In this document: piece by piece, positions 9,139-19,429 of the stretch
How the letters are laid out: every line of letters begins with the position of its first letter
How positions within the stretch are numbered: the stretch's first letter is position 1
DNA from: Pseudomonas iranensis
Lineage (GTDB): Bacteria > Pseudomonadota > Gammaproteobacteria > Pseudomonadales > Pseudomonadaceae
NCBI RefSeq assembly: GCF_014268585.2
Contig: NZ_CP077092.1
Span: 2,542,001-2,606,000 of the forward strand
Length of the DNA: 64,000 nucleotides
Direction of reading: 5' to 3'
Position numbers and translations under genes: made by a program
Notes under the pieces: generated by a model
Seen by the model: only the letters and a program-made list of their open reading frames with translations
What the model was told of the DNA's origin: nothing
Databases searched by the model: none

Positions 9139-10749
9139 TTATTGCGCAGTGGCTGGTGCCAGAAAAGCGGCTTCCAGCAACTGCTGTGTATACGGATGTT
9201 GGGGGGCGGCAAAAATACTCTGCGCGTCTCCCTGTTCGACCACTTGGCCATGCTTGACCACCATCAGTTGGTGGCTCAGCGCTTTGACGACAGCCAGGTC
9301 ATGGCTGATGAACAAATACGTCAGGTTGTACTTGGCTTGCAGTGAACGCAACAGCTCCACTACTTGCCGCTGCACCGTGCGGTCGAGCGCCGAAGTCGGC
9401 TCGTCCAGCAGGATCAGCGCCGGTTTCAGCACCAAGGCCCGGGCAATGGCGATTCGCTGCCGTTGCCCTCCGGAAAATTCGTGGGGGTAGCGGTGCCGGG
9501 TTTCCGGATCCAGACCTACCTCCTTCAATGCCGCAATGATCGCCGCTTCCTGTTCGGTCGCGGTGCCCATCTTGTGTATCCGCAGGCCTTCGCCAACGAT
9601 GTCATTGACGCACATGCGCGGGCTCAGGCTGCCAAACGGGTCCTGAAACACCACCTGCATCTCCCGCCGCAGCGGGCGAACCTCACTCTGCGTCAGGCAG
9701 TCTAGCTGCTTGCCTTCAAAGCGGATCGCGCCTTTGCTGCCGATCAGCCGCAAAATCGCCAGACCGAGGGTGGATTTACCGGAACCGCTTTCGCCGACGA
9801 TCCCCAGGGTCTGACCCTGCGGCAGGCTGAAATTGATGCCGTCCACTGCCTTGACGTAATCCACCGTGCGCTTGAGCAGGCCTTTCTTGATCGGGAACCA
9901 GACTTTGAGGTCCTCGACTTCGAGCAGCGGCGCGCCGATTTCATTGCTCGTCGGGCCGCCGCTGGGCTCCGCGCCGAGCAATTCCCGAGTGTACGGATGC
10001 TGCGGCGAACGGAACAGCTCTGCGCACGATGCCTGTTCGACGATGCAACCGCGCTGCATGACACATACGCGATGCGCAATTCTTCGCACCAGGTTCAAAT
10101 CGTGACTGATCAGTAGCAGCGACATGCCCAATCGAGCTTGGAGATCCTTGAGCAAATCGAGGATTTTCAGCTGAACGGTCACGTCCAGCGCGGTGGTCGG
10201 TTCGTCGGCAATCAGCAATTCCGGCTCGTTGGCCAGGGCCATGGCAATCATCACCCGCTGGCGCTGGCCGCCGGACAATTCATGGGGCAGGGCCTTGAGA
10301 CGCTTGTGCGGCTCGGGAATGCCGACCATCTCCAGCAGCTCCAAAGTGCGCCTGGTCGCGACTTTGCCGCTCAGGCCCTTGTGGATGCCGAGCACTTCGT
10401 TGATCTGCTTCTCGATCGAATGCAGCGGATTGAGCGAGGTCATCGGCTCCTGAAAGATCATCGCGATGCGGTTGCCACGGATATGACGGATGGTCTTCTC
10501 GCTCAAATCCAGCAGGTTCTGCCCGGCGTAATTGATGCTGCCGGCCGGATGCCGCGCCATGGGGTAGGGCAACAGGCGCAGGATCGAATGCGCCGTGACC
10601 GATTTGCCCGAGCCCGATTCACCAACCAGCGCCAGGGTCTCGCCGCGCTTGATGTCGAAGCTCACGCCCTCGACCACGCGGTGGACGCGCTCGCCGAAAC
10701 CGAATTCGACGGCGAGGTCACGCACTTCGATCAGATTGTCCTGATTCAT
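9139..10749 (-). CDS. yejF: Peptide ABC transporter, double ATPase (YejF)
   Basis: A 536-residue protein with two fused ABC ATPase domains. Each half has Walker A (GESGSGKS near residues 38 and 320), signature SGGQRQR and Walker B with DEPT (ADEPTTALD and LDEPTSALD). Each half also ends in an oligopeptide-type C-terminal segment, with HPYTRELL and HPYTQQLL. It powers the YejBE membrane channel. Related YejABEF systems import oligopeptides and microcin C. The ATG begins one base after the yejE stop, so translation is coupled. Length and architecture are normal for YejF. Confidence 0.95.
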   Translation of the reverse strand: MNQDNLIEVRDLAVEFGFGERVHRVVEGVSFDIKRGETLALVGESGSGKSVTAHSILRLLPYPMARHPAGSINYAGQNLLDLSEKTIRHIRGNRIAMIFQEPMTSLNPLHSIEKQINEVLGIHKGLSGKVATRRTLELLEMVGIPEPHKRLKALPHELSGGQRQRVMIAMALANEPELLIADEPTTALDVTVQLKILDLLKDLQARLGMSLLLISHDLNLVRRIAHRVCVMQRGCIVEQASCAELFRSPQHPYTRELLGAEPSGGPTSNEIGAPLLEVEDLKVWFPIKKGLLKRTVDYVKAVDGINFSLPQGQTLGIVGESGSGKSTLGLAILRLIGSKGAIRFEGKQLDCLTQSEVRPLRREMQVVFQDPFGSLSPRMCVNDIVGEGLRIHKMGTATEQEAAIIAALKEVGLDPETRHRYPHEFSGGQRQRIAIARALVLKPALILLDEPTSALDRTVQRQVVELLRSLQAKYNLTYLFISHDLAVVKALSHQLMVVKHGQVVEQGDAQSIFAAPQHPYTQQLLEAAFLAPATAQ

Positions 10750-10750
10750 T

Positions 10751-11770
10751 TCACTTCCTCGGGTCGAAGGCATCGCGAGCGGACTCGCCGATAAACACCA
10801 GCAGACTCAACATCAGCGCCAGCACGGCAAACGCACTCATGCCCAGCCACGGCGCCTGCAGGTTGGATTTGCCTTGCGCGACCAGTTCGCCCAGCGACGG
10901 ACTGCCGGCCGGCAGGCCGAAGCCGAGGAAGTCCAGCGCGGTCAGGGTGCCGATGGCGCCGGTGAGGATGAACGGCATGAAGGTCATGGTCGAGACCATG
11001 GCGTTGGGCAGGATGTGGCGGAACATGATCGCGCCGTTCTGCATGCCCAGCGCGCGGGCGGCGCGCACGTATTCCAGATTGCGCCCGCGCAGGAACTCGG
11101 CGCGCACCACATCGACCAGACTCATCCACGAGAACAGCAGCATGATCCCCAGCAGCCACCAGAAATTCGGCTGGACGAAACTGGCGAGGATGATCAACAG
11201 ATACAGCACCGGCAGCCCCGACCAGATCTCCAGAAAACGTTGCCCGGCGAGATCGACCCAGCCGCCATAAAAGCCCTGGAGGGCACCGGCAATCACGCCG
11301 ATGATCGAGCTCAGCACGGTCAGCGTCAGCGCAAACAGCACGGAAATGCGGAAACCGTAGATCACCCGCGCCAACACGTCGCGGCCCTGATCGTCGGTGC
11401 CCAGCAGGTTGTCCGCCGAGGGCGGCGCCGGGGCCGGGACTTTCAGGTCGTAGTTGATGCTCTGGTAGCTGTAGGGGATCGGCGCCCACAGAATCCACGC
11501 GTCCTTGGCCTTGAGCAGCTCACGGATGTACGGACTCTTGTAGTTGGCTTCCAGCGGGAATTCGCCGCCGAACGCGGTTTCCGGGTAGCGCTTGATCGCC
11601 GGGAAATACCAGTTGTTGTCGTAATGCACGACCAGTGGCTTGTCGTTGGCAATCAGCTCGGCGCCCAGGCTCAGGCCGAACAGAATCAGAAACAGCCACA
11701 GCGACCACCAGCCACGCTTGTTGGCCTTGAACAGTTCGAAGCGCCGGCGGTTGAGAGGGGACAGGTTCAT
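10751..11770 (-). CDS. yejE: Peptide ABC transporter permease YejE
   Basis: A 339-residue inner-membrane permease of the DppC/OppC class. It has one N-terminal membrane helix (about residues 22-45), a long periplasmic loop typical of YejE with LEANYKSPYI, then the TMD domain. That part contains GTDDQGRDVLAR, the standard entry motif of this family, and the EAA-type loop around RAARALGMQNGAIMFRHILPN. It pairs with YejB. The gene starts one base after the yejB stop and ends one base before yejF. Confidence 0.95.
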   Translation of the reverse strand: MNLSPLNRRRFELFKANKRGWWSLWLFLILFGLSLGAELIANDKPLVVHYDNNWYFPAIKRYPETAFGGEFPLEANYKSPYIRELLKAKDAWILWAPIPYSYQSINYDLKVPAPAPPSADNLLGTDDQGRDVLARVIYGFRISVLFALTLTVLSSIIGVIAGALQGFYGGWVDLAGQRFLEIWSGLPVLYLLIILASFVQPNFWWLLGIMLLFSWMSLVDVVRAEFLRGRNLEYVRAARALGMQNGAIMFRHILPNAMVSTMTFMPFILTGAIGTLTALDFLGFGLPAGSPSLGELVAQGKSNLQAPWLGMSAFAVLALMLSLLVFIGESARDAFDPRK

Positions 11771-11771
11771 C

Positions 11772-12845
11772 TCAATGCTCTCTGCTTGCGAAGTCGATAC
11801 GCGGATCGACAAAGGTGTAGGTCAGGTCGCCGATCAGTTTCACCACCAGCCCGAGCAGGGTGAAGATGAACAGCGTGCCGAACACCACCGGGTAATCGCG
11901 GTTGATAGCCGCTTCGAAACTCATCAGGCCGAGGCCATCGAGGGAGAAAATCACTTCCACCAGCAGGGAACCGGTGAAGAAGATACCGATGAATGCCGAC
12001 GGAAAACCGGCAATCACCAGCAGCATGGCATTGCGGAACACGTGGCTGTAGAGCACGCGATGGCGGGTCAGGCCTTTAGCCTTGGCGGTGACCACATACT
12101 GCTTGTTGATCTCGTCGAGAAAGCTGTTCTTGGTCAACAGGGTCATGGTCGCGAAGTTGCCGATCACCAGCGCCGTGACTGGCAGTGCCAAGTGCCAGAA
12201 GTAATCGAGGATCTTGCCGCCCAGGCTCAGCTCATCGAAGTTGTTCGAAGTCAGCCCGCGCAGGGGAAACCAGTCCAGATAACTGCCGCCGGCAAACACC
12301 ACGATCAGCAGGATCGCAAACAGAAACGCCGGGATCGCATAGCCGACGATGATCGCCGAACTGGTCCAGACATCGAAGTGGCTGCCGTGCCGCGTGGCCT
12401 TGGCGATGCCCAGCGGGATCGACACCAGATACATGATCAGCGTGCTCCACAGCCCCAGCGAGATCGACACCGGCATCTTTTCCTTGATCAGGTCGATGAC
12501 CTTGGCGTCGCGGAAGAAACTGTCGCCGAAATCCAGCTGCGCGTAGTTCTTGACCATGATCCACAGGCGTTCCGGGGCCGATTTGTCGAACCCGTACATG
12601 TGCTCGATTTCCTTGATCAGCGCCGGGTCCAGCCCCTGCGCACCACGGTAGGACGAACCGGCCACCGCGACCTCGGCACCGCCGCCGGCAATCCGGCTGG
12701 TGGCGCCTTCGAAACCTTCGAGCTTGGCGATCATCTGCTCGACCGGCCCGCCGGGCGCGGCCTGGATGATCACGAAGTTGATCAACAGGATGCCGAACAG
12801 GGTCGGGATGATCAGCAGCAGTCGCCGAAAGATATACGCCAGCAT
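11772..12845 (-). CDS. yejB: Peptide ABC transporter permease YejB
   Basis: A 357-residue permease of the DppB/OppB class. The N-terminal helix (about residues 8-29) ends in [11 protein letters not shown], typical of the family. A long insertion of about 60 residues with [12 protein letters not shown] follows, which marks the YejB group. The EAA loop is seen in [22 protein letters not shown]. It forms the membrane channel with YejE. It follows the second yejA by four bases and precedes yejE by one base, so all five genes should form one transcript. Confidence 0.95.
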   Translation of the reverse strand: MLAYIFRRLLLIIPTLFGILLINFVIIQAAPGGPVEQMIAKLEGFEGATSRIAGGGAEVAVAGSSYRGAQGLDPALIKEIEHMYGFDKSAPERLWIMVKNYAQLDFGDSFFRDAKVIDLIKEKMPVSISLGLWSTLIMYLVSIPLGIAKATRHGSHFDVWTSSAIIVGYAIPAFLFAILLIVVFAGGSYLDWFPLRGLTSNNFDELSLGGKILDYFWHLALPVTALVIGNFATMTLLTKNSFLDEINKQYVVTAKAKGLTRHRVLYSHVFRNAMLLVIAGFPSAFIGIFFTGSLLVEVIFSLDGLGLMSFEAAINRDYPVVFGTLFIFTLLGLVVKLIGDLTYTFVDPRIDFASREH

Positions 12846-12849
12846 CTGA

Positions 12850-14691
12850 TTACTCCGTGCCCGCAGGGTCGGCTTGCAGTTGGGTTTCGACTTCTACGGC
12901 AGGCTTGGCGTCAGGCTTGACCCACCAGGTGTTGATGCCGATGTCGTACTTGGGCGAGGTTTTCGGGTGGCCGATGTGGTTCCAGTAGGCCACGCGCCAG
13001 CTCTTGATGTGCCAGTTCGGCACCACGTAGTAGCCCCATTGCAGTACGCGGTCCAAGGCCCGAGCGTGGGCTACCAGGCTTTTGCGCGAGTCGGCGTTGA
13101 TCAGGCTTTCCACCAGTTGGTCAACGGTCGGATCCTTCAGACCCATGCTGTTGCGGCTGCTCGGCTTGTCGGCGGCGGCGCTCATCCAGTATTCGCGCTG
13201 CTCGTTGCCCGGCGAGTTGGACTGCGGAAAGCTGCCGACCATCATGTCGAAGTCCCGCGAGCGCACGCGGTTGATGTACTGCGAGACGTCGACGCGGCGG
13301 ATCACCAGATCGATGCCGAGGTCGCTGAGGTTGCGCTTGAACGGCAGCAGCACCCGTTCGAATTCGGTCTGGGCAAGAAGAAATTCGATCACCACTGGTT
13401 TGCCGGTGGCGTCGACCATTTTGTCGTCGACAATCTTCCAGCCAGCCTCTTGCAGCAGTTGATAGGCCTCGCGCTGCTGCGTGCGGATCATGCCGCTGGC
13501 GTCGGTCTTGGGATTTTCGAAGGCTTCGCTGAACACCTGGGCCGGTAGTTTGCTGCGGAACGGTTCGAGGATCTTCCGTTGCTCGGCGTCGGGCAGGCCG
13601 GTGGCGGCCATTTCAGAGTTTTCGAAGTAGCTGCGAGTGCGCACGTAGGCGCCGTTGAATAATTGCTTGTTGGTCCATTCGAAATCGAACAGCAGCCCGA
13701 GAGCCTGACGCACGCGCACATCCTGGAACACCGGTCGGCGCAGGTTGAACACGAAGCCTTGCATGCCGGTCGGGTTGCTGTTGGGGATCAGTTCCTTGAT
13801 CAAACGCCCCTCGGTGACCGCCGGAACGTTATAGGCGCTGGCCCAGTTCTTCGCGGTCATCTCCAGCCAATAATCGAACTGCCCGGCCTTCAGCGCTTCG
13901 AGGGCGACGGTGTTGTCGCGGTAGTAGTCGGTGGTCATCGTGTCGAAGTTGTAGAAACCACGGTTGACCGGCAAGTCCTTGCCCCAGTAATCCTTGACCC
14001 GCTCGTAACGTACCGAACGGCCGGCCTTCACTTGGGTGACCTTGTACGGGCCGCTGCCCAATGGGATTTCCAGATTGCCCTTGTTGAAGTCGCGGCTGGC
14101 CCACCAGTGTTTCGGCAGGACCGGCAACTGGCCGAGGATCAGCGGCAGCTCGCGGTTGTTGCTGTGCTTGAACTTGAACAAGACCTTCAGCGGGTCTTCG
14201 GCGATGGCTTCGGCAACGTCGTTGTAGTAGCCGCGAAACATCGGCGAGCCTTCCTTGGTCAGCGTCTCGAAGCTGAACACTACATCTTCGGCGCGCACCG
14301 GGTGGCCGTCGTGAAAGCGTGCTTCCGGGCGCAGGTAGAAACGCACCCAACTGTTGTCATCGGCTTTTTCTATCTTGCTGGCAATCAGGCCGTACTCGGT
14401 GAACGGCTCGTCGAGGCTGTGTTTGGTCAGGGTGTCGTAGATCTGGCCGATGTCATCGGCGGGCACGCCTTTGTTGATGAACGGGTTGAGGCTGTCGAAG
14501 CCGCCGAACCCGGCCTGACGAAACACGCCGCCCTTGGGCGCATCGGGATTCACATAGTCAAAATGCTTGAAATCGGCCGGGTATTTCGGCGGCTCGTTGT
14601 ACAGGGTCACGGCGTGTTGCGGGGCGGCCCAGGCCAGCCCGGCGAACAGCAAGCCGCTGGCCTGCACGAGCAGGGTGCGAACAGCGTTCAT
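12850..14691 (-). CDS. yejA: Peptide-binding protein, YejA type (second of two)
   Basis: A 613-residue periplasmic solute-binding protein of family 5. The signal peptide (first about 25 residues) ends in GLAWAAP. The family entry motif [12 protein letters not shown] lies near residue 46, and [12 protein letters not shown] and LGSGPYKV occur in the middle. ATG 14691 overlaps the stop of the upstream paralogue by four bases (ATGA). The longer open frame is a read-through of the other gene in another frame. It should capture oligopeptides for YejBEF. Two binding proteins for one channel may widen its peptide range. Confidence 0.93.
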   Translation of the reverse strand: MNAVRTLLVQASGLLFAGLAWAAPQHAVTLYNEPPKYPADFKHFDYVNPDAPKGGVFRQAGFGGFDSLNPFINKGVPADDIGQIYDTLTKHSLDEPFTEYGLIASKIEKADDNSWVRFYLRPEARFHDGHPVRAEDVVFSFETLTKEGSPMFRGYYNDVAEAIAEDPLKVLFKFKHSNNRELPLILGQLPVLPKHWWASRDFNKGNLEIPLGSGPYKVTQVKAGRSVRYERVKDYWGKDLPVNRGFYNFDTMTTDYYRDNTVALEALKAGQFDYWLEMTAKNWASAYNVPAVTEGRLIKELIPNSNPTGMQGFVFNLRRPVFQDVRVRQALGLLFDFEWTNKQLFNGAYVRTRSYFENSEMAATGLPDAEQRKILEPFRSKLPAQVFSEAFENPKTDASGMIRTQQREAYQLLQEAGWKIVDDKMVDATGKPVVIEFLLAQTEFERVLLPFKRNLSDLGIDLVIRRVDVSQYINRVRSRDFDMMVGSFPQSNSPGNEQREYWMSAAADKPSSRNSMGLKDPTVDQLVESLINADSRKSLVAHARALDRVLQWGYYVVPNWHIKSWRVAYWNHIGHPKTSPKYDIGINTWWVKPDAKPAVEVETQLQADPAGTE

Positions 14692-16520
14692 CGATCTTTC
14701 TCCGAAGACTTCAGCCACCACGCGCTCAAGCCCAGGGTGTAGGGCGGCGTGGTGACAAAGGCCAACCGGTTGCGGTAGGCCAGACGGTGATAATTGAGGT
14801 ACCAGTTGGGAATGCTGTAGTGCTGCCAGAGCAGCACGCGGTCGAGCGCCTTGCCGGCGGCGACCTGCTCGTCGCGGGTGCGCGCGGCGAGCAATTGTTC
14901 GAGCAGGTGATCGACCACCGGATTGGCGATGCCCGCGTAATTCTTGCTGCCCTTGACCTTCACCTGGCTGGAGTGGAAGTACTGCCACTGCTCAAGGCCC
15001 GGGCTCAGGGTCTGGCCGAGGGTCATCGAGATCATGTCGAAATCGAATTGGTCGAGGCGCTGTTTGTACTGGGCGCGATCGACGGTACGCAGGCGCGCCT
15101 CGATGCCGATGCTGTTGAGATTCTCGATGTACGGCTGATAAAGCCGCTCCAGGCTCGGGTTGACCAGCAGCAGTTCGAAACGCAGCGGTCGGCCGTCTTT
15201 GTCTTGCAGGCGCTGGCCGTGGAGCTTCCAACCGGCCTCGGCGAGCAGGGCGAGGGCTTTACGCATGGTCTCGCGCGGGATGCCACGGCCGTCGGTTTTC
15301 GGCAGGGTGAACGGCTCGGTGAACAGCCGGGCTGGCAACTGCTCCTTGTAAGGCTTGAGCATCAGCCATTCATGCCCGATTGGCAAACCAGACGCGGTGA
15401 ATTCGCTGTTGGGGTAGTAGCTGGTGGTGCGTTTATAGGCATCGCTGAACAGTGCGCGGTTGGTCCATTCGAAGTCGAACATCAGGCCCAGCGCTTCGCG
15501 CGTTCTGACATCGGCGAAGGTCGCGCGGCGGCTGTTCATGAACAGGCCCTGAGTCTGCGTCGGGATCTGATGCGGGATCTGCACCTTGATCACTTCGCCA
15601 CGACGTACAGCAGGGAAGTTGTAACCGTTGACCCAGTTCTTTGCCTGATGCTCGATGTAGATGTCGAACTCACCGGCCTTGAAAGCTTCGAAGGCGACAT
15701 CGCTGTCGCGGTAGAACTCGACTTCCATGCGATCGAAATTGTACTTGCCGCGATTGACCGGCAGATCCTTGCCCCAATAATCCTTGACCCGCTCGAAAAT
15801 CAGCTGCCGACCCGGCGTGACCGAGGTGATGCGGTACGGCCCGCTGCCCAGCGGCGGTTCGAAGGTGGTGGCTTTGAAGTCGCGGTCTTTCCAGTAATGC
15901 TGCGGCAGTACCGGCAATTCACCCAGGCGCAGGATCAGCAGCGGATTGCCCGAGCGCTTGAACACGAAACGAATGCGCTGCTTGTTGAGGATGTCGACCC
16001 GCAGCACTTCCTGCAGGGCCGTGCGATACAGCGGATGACCGTCCTTGAGCAGCGTTCGATAGGAGAATGCCACGTCGTAGGCGGTGATCGGCGCGCCGTC
16101 GTGAAAGCGCGCTTCGGGGCGCAAATTGAATACGACCCAGCTGCGATCTTCGCTGTACTCCACCGATTGTGCGATCAAACCGTAGCTGGAGGCGGGTTCG
16201 TCGCCGGACGGCGAATACTGCCCGGTGCCAACCATCAGCGGCTCGTTGAGCTCGTTGATGCCGTACTGGAGAAAATTGGCGGTGGTGACCGGGCTGGTGC
16301 CCTTGAAGGTATACGGATTGACCGTATCGAAGGTGCCGAACGCCATCACCCGCAACGTACCGCCTTTGGGCGCTTGCGGGTTGACCCAGTCGAAGTGGGT
16401 AAATCTGGCCGGGTACTTGAGCGTGCCGAACTGCGCATAACCGTGACTTTCGGTAATCGTCGCGCTTGCGGGTGAGCTCAAGGCCAGGCTGATCAGGAGC
16501 AGGGAGAGGGCACGCTTCAA
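14688..16520 (-). CDS. Peptide-binding protein, YejA type (first of two, TTG start)
   Basis: A 610-residue paralogue of the next gene and the first gene of the yej operon. The start codon is TTG. I keep it because it alone gives a proper signal peptide, KRALSLLLISLALSS with cleavage after ASA. It shares with its neighbour the motifs [32 protein letters not shown] and [16 protein letters not shown], but the two differ widely elsewhere. The pair therefore arose by an old duplication and is not a recent copy. It is expected in the periplasm, feeding YejBEF. No clear operator is seen upstream; the next 500 bases hold repeats. Confidence 0.92.
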   Translation of the reverse strand: MKRALSLLLISLALSSPASATITESHGYAQFGTLKYPARFTHFDWVNPQAPKGGTLRVMAFGTFDTVNPYTFKGTSPVTTANFLQYGINELNEPLMVGTGQYSPSGDEPASSYGLIAQSVEYSEDRSWVVFNLRPEARFHDGAPITAYDVAFSYRTLLKDGHPLYRTALQEVLRVDILNKQRIRFVFKRSGNPLLILRLGELPVLPQHYWKDRDFKATTFEPPLGSGPYRITSVTPGRQLIFERVKDYWGKDLPVNRGKYNFDRMEVEFYRDSDVAFEAFKAGEFDIYIEHQAKNWVNGYNFPAVRRGEVIKVQIPHQIPTQTQGLFMNSRRATFADVRTREALGLMFDFEWTNRALFSDAYKRTTSYYPNSEFTASGLPIGHEWLMLKPYKEQLPARLFTEPFTLPKTDGRGIPRETMRKALALLAEAGWKLHGQRLQDKDGRPLRFELLLVNPSLERLYQPYIENLNSIGIEARLRTVDRAQYKQRLDQFDFDMISMTLGQTLSPGLEQWQYFHSSQVKVKGSKNYAGIANPVVDHLLEQLLAARTRDEQVAAGKALDRVLLWQHYSIPNWYLNYHRLAYRNRLAFVTTPPYTLGLSAWWLKSSEKDR

Positions 16521-16625
16521 GTCAGATCCGATCCAGCGGCTTGGGCTTTGTGGGCCGTACAGTAACAGCTTGTCTGGACAGGAAAAAGATGCGGGTTAAT
16601 GCCGGGTTAATCGTTTGCGCGAAGA

Positions 16626-16786
16626 GCCCCTCACCCTGACCCTCTCCCAGAGGGAAAGGGGACTGATTGCGGTGATTGGAAGAGTTGCAGCGACTTGCAG
16701 TCTTGAATCGAACTCGAGTTTGAAAAGCATGGAGATCGGCTCCCTTTCCCCCTCGCCTGCGGAGAGGAGTGGGCTGGGGGGACCTG
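16626..16786. repeat. MITE-like element, copy A
   Basis: A roughly 160-base element that begins with CCCCTCACCCTGACCCTCTCCC and ends in a degraded complement (GGAGAGGAGTGGGCTGGGGGG). The inner part, from GACTGATTGCGGTG to GATCGGCTCCCTTTCC, is nearly the same as in copy B. The terminal inverted repeats and lack of coding capacity fit a non-autonomous mobile element. Confidence 0.75.
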
Positions 16787-16800
16787 GCGAAAGATCAAAC

Positions 16801-16962
16801 GCCCCTCACCCTAACCCTCTCCCGGAGGGAGAGGGGACTGATTGCGGTGATTGGAAGAGTTGCAGCGACTTGCAGTATTGAATCGAACTCGAGTTTGAAA
16901 AGCATGGAGATCGGCTCCCTTTCCCCCTCGCCCCCCTTGGGGGAGAGGGCTGGGGTGAGGGG
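16801..16962. repeat. MITE-like element, copy B
   Basis: A tandem neighbour of copy A in the same orientation, with well-kept ends: CCCCTCACCCTAACCCTCTCCC on the left and GGGAGAGGGCTGGGGTGAGGGG on the right. Apart from one changed base, the inner 95 bases seem to match copy A. Together with copy A it accounts for the long gap between the yej operon and mltD; the remaining bases hold only the mltD terminator. Confidence 0.8.
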
Positions 16963-16996
16963 GATGGATCCAAAGCACACCACAAAAACTTCATCC

Positions 16997-17029
16997 AAAA
17001 AAAAGCCCCTGAATTCTCAGAGGCTTTTT
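16997..17029 (-). terminator. Terminator after mltD
   Basis: Hairpin AGCCTCTGAG AATT CAGGGGCT on the minus strand, with one mismatch, followed by a run of eight T. It lies just after the mltD stop codon. The plus strand ends in five T, so it may act in both directions. Confidence 0.85.
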
Positions 17030-17032
17030 CAA

Positions 17033-18496
17033 TCAATGCGGCTGATAAACCGTAAGCATCTGCCCCGGCTTCAACGCTTTACCCGCACCCGGGTTCCAGC
17101 GCTTGAGATGTTGCATCTCGACGTTGAAGCGCTTGGCCACCACATACAGGGTGTCGCCACGCTTGACCTTGTACTGGGTCTGCTGCTTGCTCTCGTTCTT
17201 GCCTTTGGTCGTGGTATTCGCCGCGACCACGGTGTTGACCCGGCCGGACTTGCGCGCCGGTGCACGCTTGGTGTTGTCCTGCATGACCAGGGTCTGGCCG
17301 ACCTTGAGGTTCTTGCCGGTCAGCTTGTTCCAGCGCTGCAGATCCTTGACTTCGACCTTGTTGGCCTTGGCGATGGAGCCGAGGTTGTCGCCACGCTTGA
17401 CCCGATAAGCACGTTTGAGCTGCGCCACTTCCGACGGATCGGCGCCTTCGAACACCGGTTTCAGCGAGCGCGGGCTGATCAGTTCGTCCGGGCGCATGGT
17501 CTGCAGACTGGCGGTCAGCAGTTGCGCCTTGGACGTTGGCACCAGCAAATGCTGCGGACCGTCGATGGTGGTGCGCTGTTTGAACGCTGGATTGAGCTGG
17601 AACAGTTCGTCTTCATCGATGTTCGCCACCGCAGCGACCTTGGACAGGTCCATGCGCTGGTTGATTTCGACGACCTGGAAGTACGGCTCGTTGGCGATCG
17701 GGTTGAGGTTGACGCCGTAGGCTTCAGGCGCCAGTACCACTTGCGACAGTGCCAGCAACTTCGGCACATAGGCCTGGGTTTCCGCCGGCAGCGGCAGGTT
17801 CCAGTAGTCGGTGGGCAGGCCGAGCTTCTCGTTGCGCTCGATCGCCCGGCTGACGGTGCCTTCACCGGCGTTGTAGGCCGCCAGAGCCAGCAGCCAGTCG
17901 CCGTTGAACATGTCGTGCAGGCGGGTCAGGTAATCCATCGCTGCAGTGGTCGAAGCGGTGATGTCGCGACGACCGTCGTAGAAACGCGTCTGGCGCAGGT
18001 TGAAGTAGCGCCCGGTGGACGGAATGAATTGCCACAGGCCCACCGCATCGGCGCGGGAGTAGGCCATCGGGTTGTACGCGCTCTCGATCACCGGCAGCAG
18101 GGCCAGTTCCAGCGGCATGTTGCGCTCTTCGAGGCGTTCGACAATGTAATGAATGTAGAGGCTGCCGCGTTCGCCGGCATTCTCGAGAAAAGAGGGATTA
18201 CTGGCGAACCACAGGCGCTGTTGCTCGATGCGCGGATTGACGCCAAGGCCTTCCTGCAACTGGAAGCCCTGGCGCATGCGTTCCCAGATGTCCTGGGGCG
18301 CCACGGGAGTGGGCTTCTCGGTCAGCCAGATCGGCTTCTGCTTGGCTCGCGCAGCAATGTTCGGCGTGTGCGTCGCTTCAGTCTGCGGAGCGTGGCTGGA
18401 GCAACCCGCCAGCGTGGCGGACACAGCCACCGCGATGGCTTGCGCCAAGCGGGTCAAAGCATCTGAATTGACGGACTTACGTATGGATGACGACAT
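17033..18496 (-). CDS. mltD: Membrane-bound lytic murein transglycosylase D
   Basis: A 487-residue outer-membrane lipoprotein that cleaves the glycan strands of peptidoglycan. The lipobox LAGC lies near residue 32. The SLT domain (about residues 115-255) has the catalytic Glu in PVIESAYNP, the AVGLWQFIPSTG motif and the AAYNAGEG motif. Two LysM repeats near the C-terminus (YRVKRGDNLGSIA and YKVKRGDTLYVVA) bind peptidoglycan. E. coli MltD also ends in LysM repeats. I chose ATG 18496 because it gives a short signal sequence. A TTG eight codons upstream is possible. Confidence 0.95.
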   Translation of the reverse strand: MSSSIRKSVNSDALTRLAQAIAVAVSATLAGCSSHAPQTEATHTPNIAARAKQKPIWLTEKPTPVAPQDIWERMRQGFQLQEGLGVNPRIEQQRLWFASNPSFLENAGERGSLYIHYIVERLEERNMPLELALLPVIESAYNPMAYSRADAVGLWQFIPSTGRYFNLRQTRFYDGRRDITASTTAAMDYLTRLHDMFNGDWLLALAAYNAGEGTVSRAIERNEKLGLPTDYWNLPLPAETQAYVPKLLALSQVVLAPEAYGVNLNPIANEPYFQVVEINQRMDLSKVAAVANIDEDELFQLNPAFKQRTTIDGPQHLLVPTSKAQLLTASLQTMRPDELISPRSLKPVFEGADPSEVAQLKRAYRVKRGDNLGSIAKANKVEVKDLQRWNKLTGKNLKVGQTLVMQDNTKRAPARKSGRVNTVVAANTTTKGKNESKQQTQYKVKRGDTLYVVAKRFNVEMQHLKRWNPGAGKALKPGQMLTVYQPH

Positions 18497-18595
18497 TGGC
18501 TGGAAGTAAGTTCCGGGCAAAAATGTCGGGCGATTCTAGAAAGCGCACCCCCTGCGGTCAACCATTGAGAATTTTTGTCCCGGCCGGTGCGCTTG

Positions 18596-19363
18596 TCAGA
18601 ACTTGTCCTTCCATGCCCGCAGAGCCGCAAATACCTCGCTCGGCTCCCGGTTTTGAGCGCCTTCCCGTTCGTCCACTTTTTGTGTAACCAATGTTTCAGA
18701 AGTGCGTAAAAACGGATTGGTAAGCTTTTCCAGGGCCAAAGTCGACGGCAATGTCATCACGCCGTTCTGCCGTTGCTGCGTGACCTTTTCCAGACGGGCG
18801 GCGACTTCCGGATTGCCCGGCTCGACGGCGGCGGCAAATTTCAGATTGCTCAAGGTGTATTCGTGGGTGCAGTAAACCAGCGTATCTTCCGGCAGGGCCG
18901 CGAGACGGCTGAGCGAGTGGTACATCTGCTCGGGCGTGCCTTCGAACAACCGGCCGCAACCGGCGGCGAACAGGGTGTCGCCGCAGAACAGCAGGCCATG
19001 GTGGTAATAGGCGATGTGCCCCAGGGTGTGGCCGGGCACCGCATAGACGTCGAAGTCCCAGCCGAGCACGCTGACGCTGTCGTTGTCCTTGAGCGCTATG
19101 TCACGCGCCGGAATGCTTTCGCTGGCCGGGCCGTAGACCTTGGCACCGGTCGCGGCTTTCAGGCGCTCGACGCCGCCGACATGGTCATGGTGATGGTGAG
19201 TGATCAGAATATCGCTGAGCACCCAGCCCGGATGCGCATCGAGCCACGCCTGCACCGGGGCGGCGTCGCCCGGATCGACCACCGCACAGCGCTGGGTCTG
19301 ATGATCCTGTAACAACCAGATGTAGTTGTCGGTGAACGCGGGCAGGGCACTGATCTGTATCAT
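18596..19363 (-). CDS. gloB: Hydroxyacylglutathione hydrolase (glyoxalase II)
   Basis: A 255-residue metallo-beta-lactamase fold enzyme. It releases D-lactate and glutathione from S-lactoylglutathione, the second step of methylglyoxal detoxification. The metal-binding motif HHHHDH lies near residues 55-60, with further ligands in GHTLGH near 110-115 and in the CGDTLF segment near 130. The C-terminal helical domain, with NPFLR and the [13 protein letters not shown] end, is characteristic of GloB. ATG 19363 starts the conserved IQISALPAF. The gene is divergent from a methyltransferase gene, with only 66 bases between them. Confidence 0.96.
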   Translation of the reverse strand: MIQISALPAFTDNYIWLLQDHQTQRCAVVDPGDAAPVQAWLDAHPGWVLSDILITHHHHDHVGGVERLKAATGAKVYGPASESIPARDIALKDNDSVSVLGWDFDVYAVPGHTLGHIAYYHHGLLFCGDTLFAAGCGRLFEGTPEQMYHSLSRLAALPEDTLVYCTHEYTLSNLKFAAAVEPGNPEVAARLEKVTQQRQNGVMTLPSTLALEKLTNPFLRTSETLVTQKVDEREGAQNREPSEVFAALRAWKDKF

Positions 19364-19429
19364 CGTCGGAATTCGCCAAGCGGAAAACATTGGCGCATCT
19401 TAGTAGTTCCTGGCGCGTTGGAGAATGAC

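Noticed and set aside
14787..16475. Long open frame (562 codons) on the plus strand opposite the first yejA gene
   Set aside because: It mirrors the codon pattern of a well-supported gene in GC-rich DNA; no family match and no ribosome site.
16626..16962. CRISPR array or insertion sequence
   Set aside because: Only two units, each about 160 bases with inverted ends, and no transposase; MITE-like repeats explain it better.
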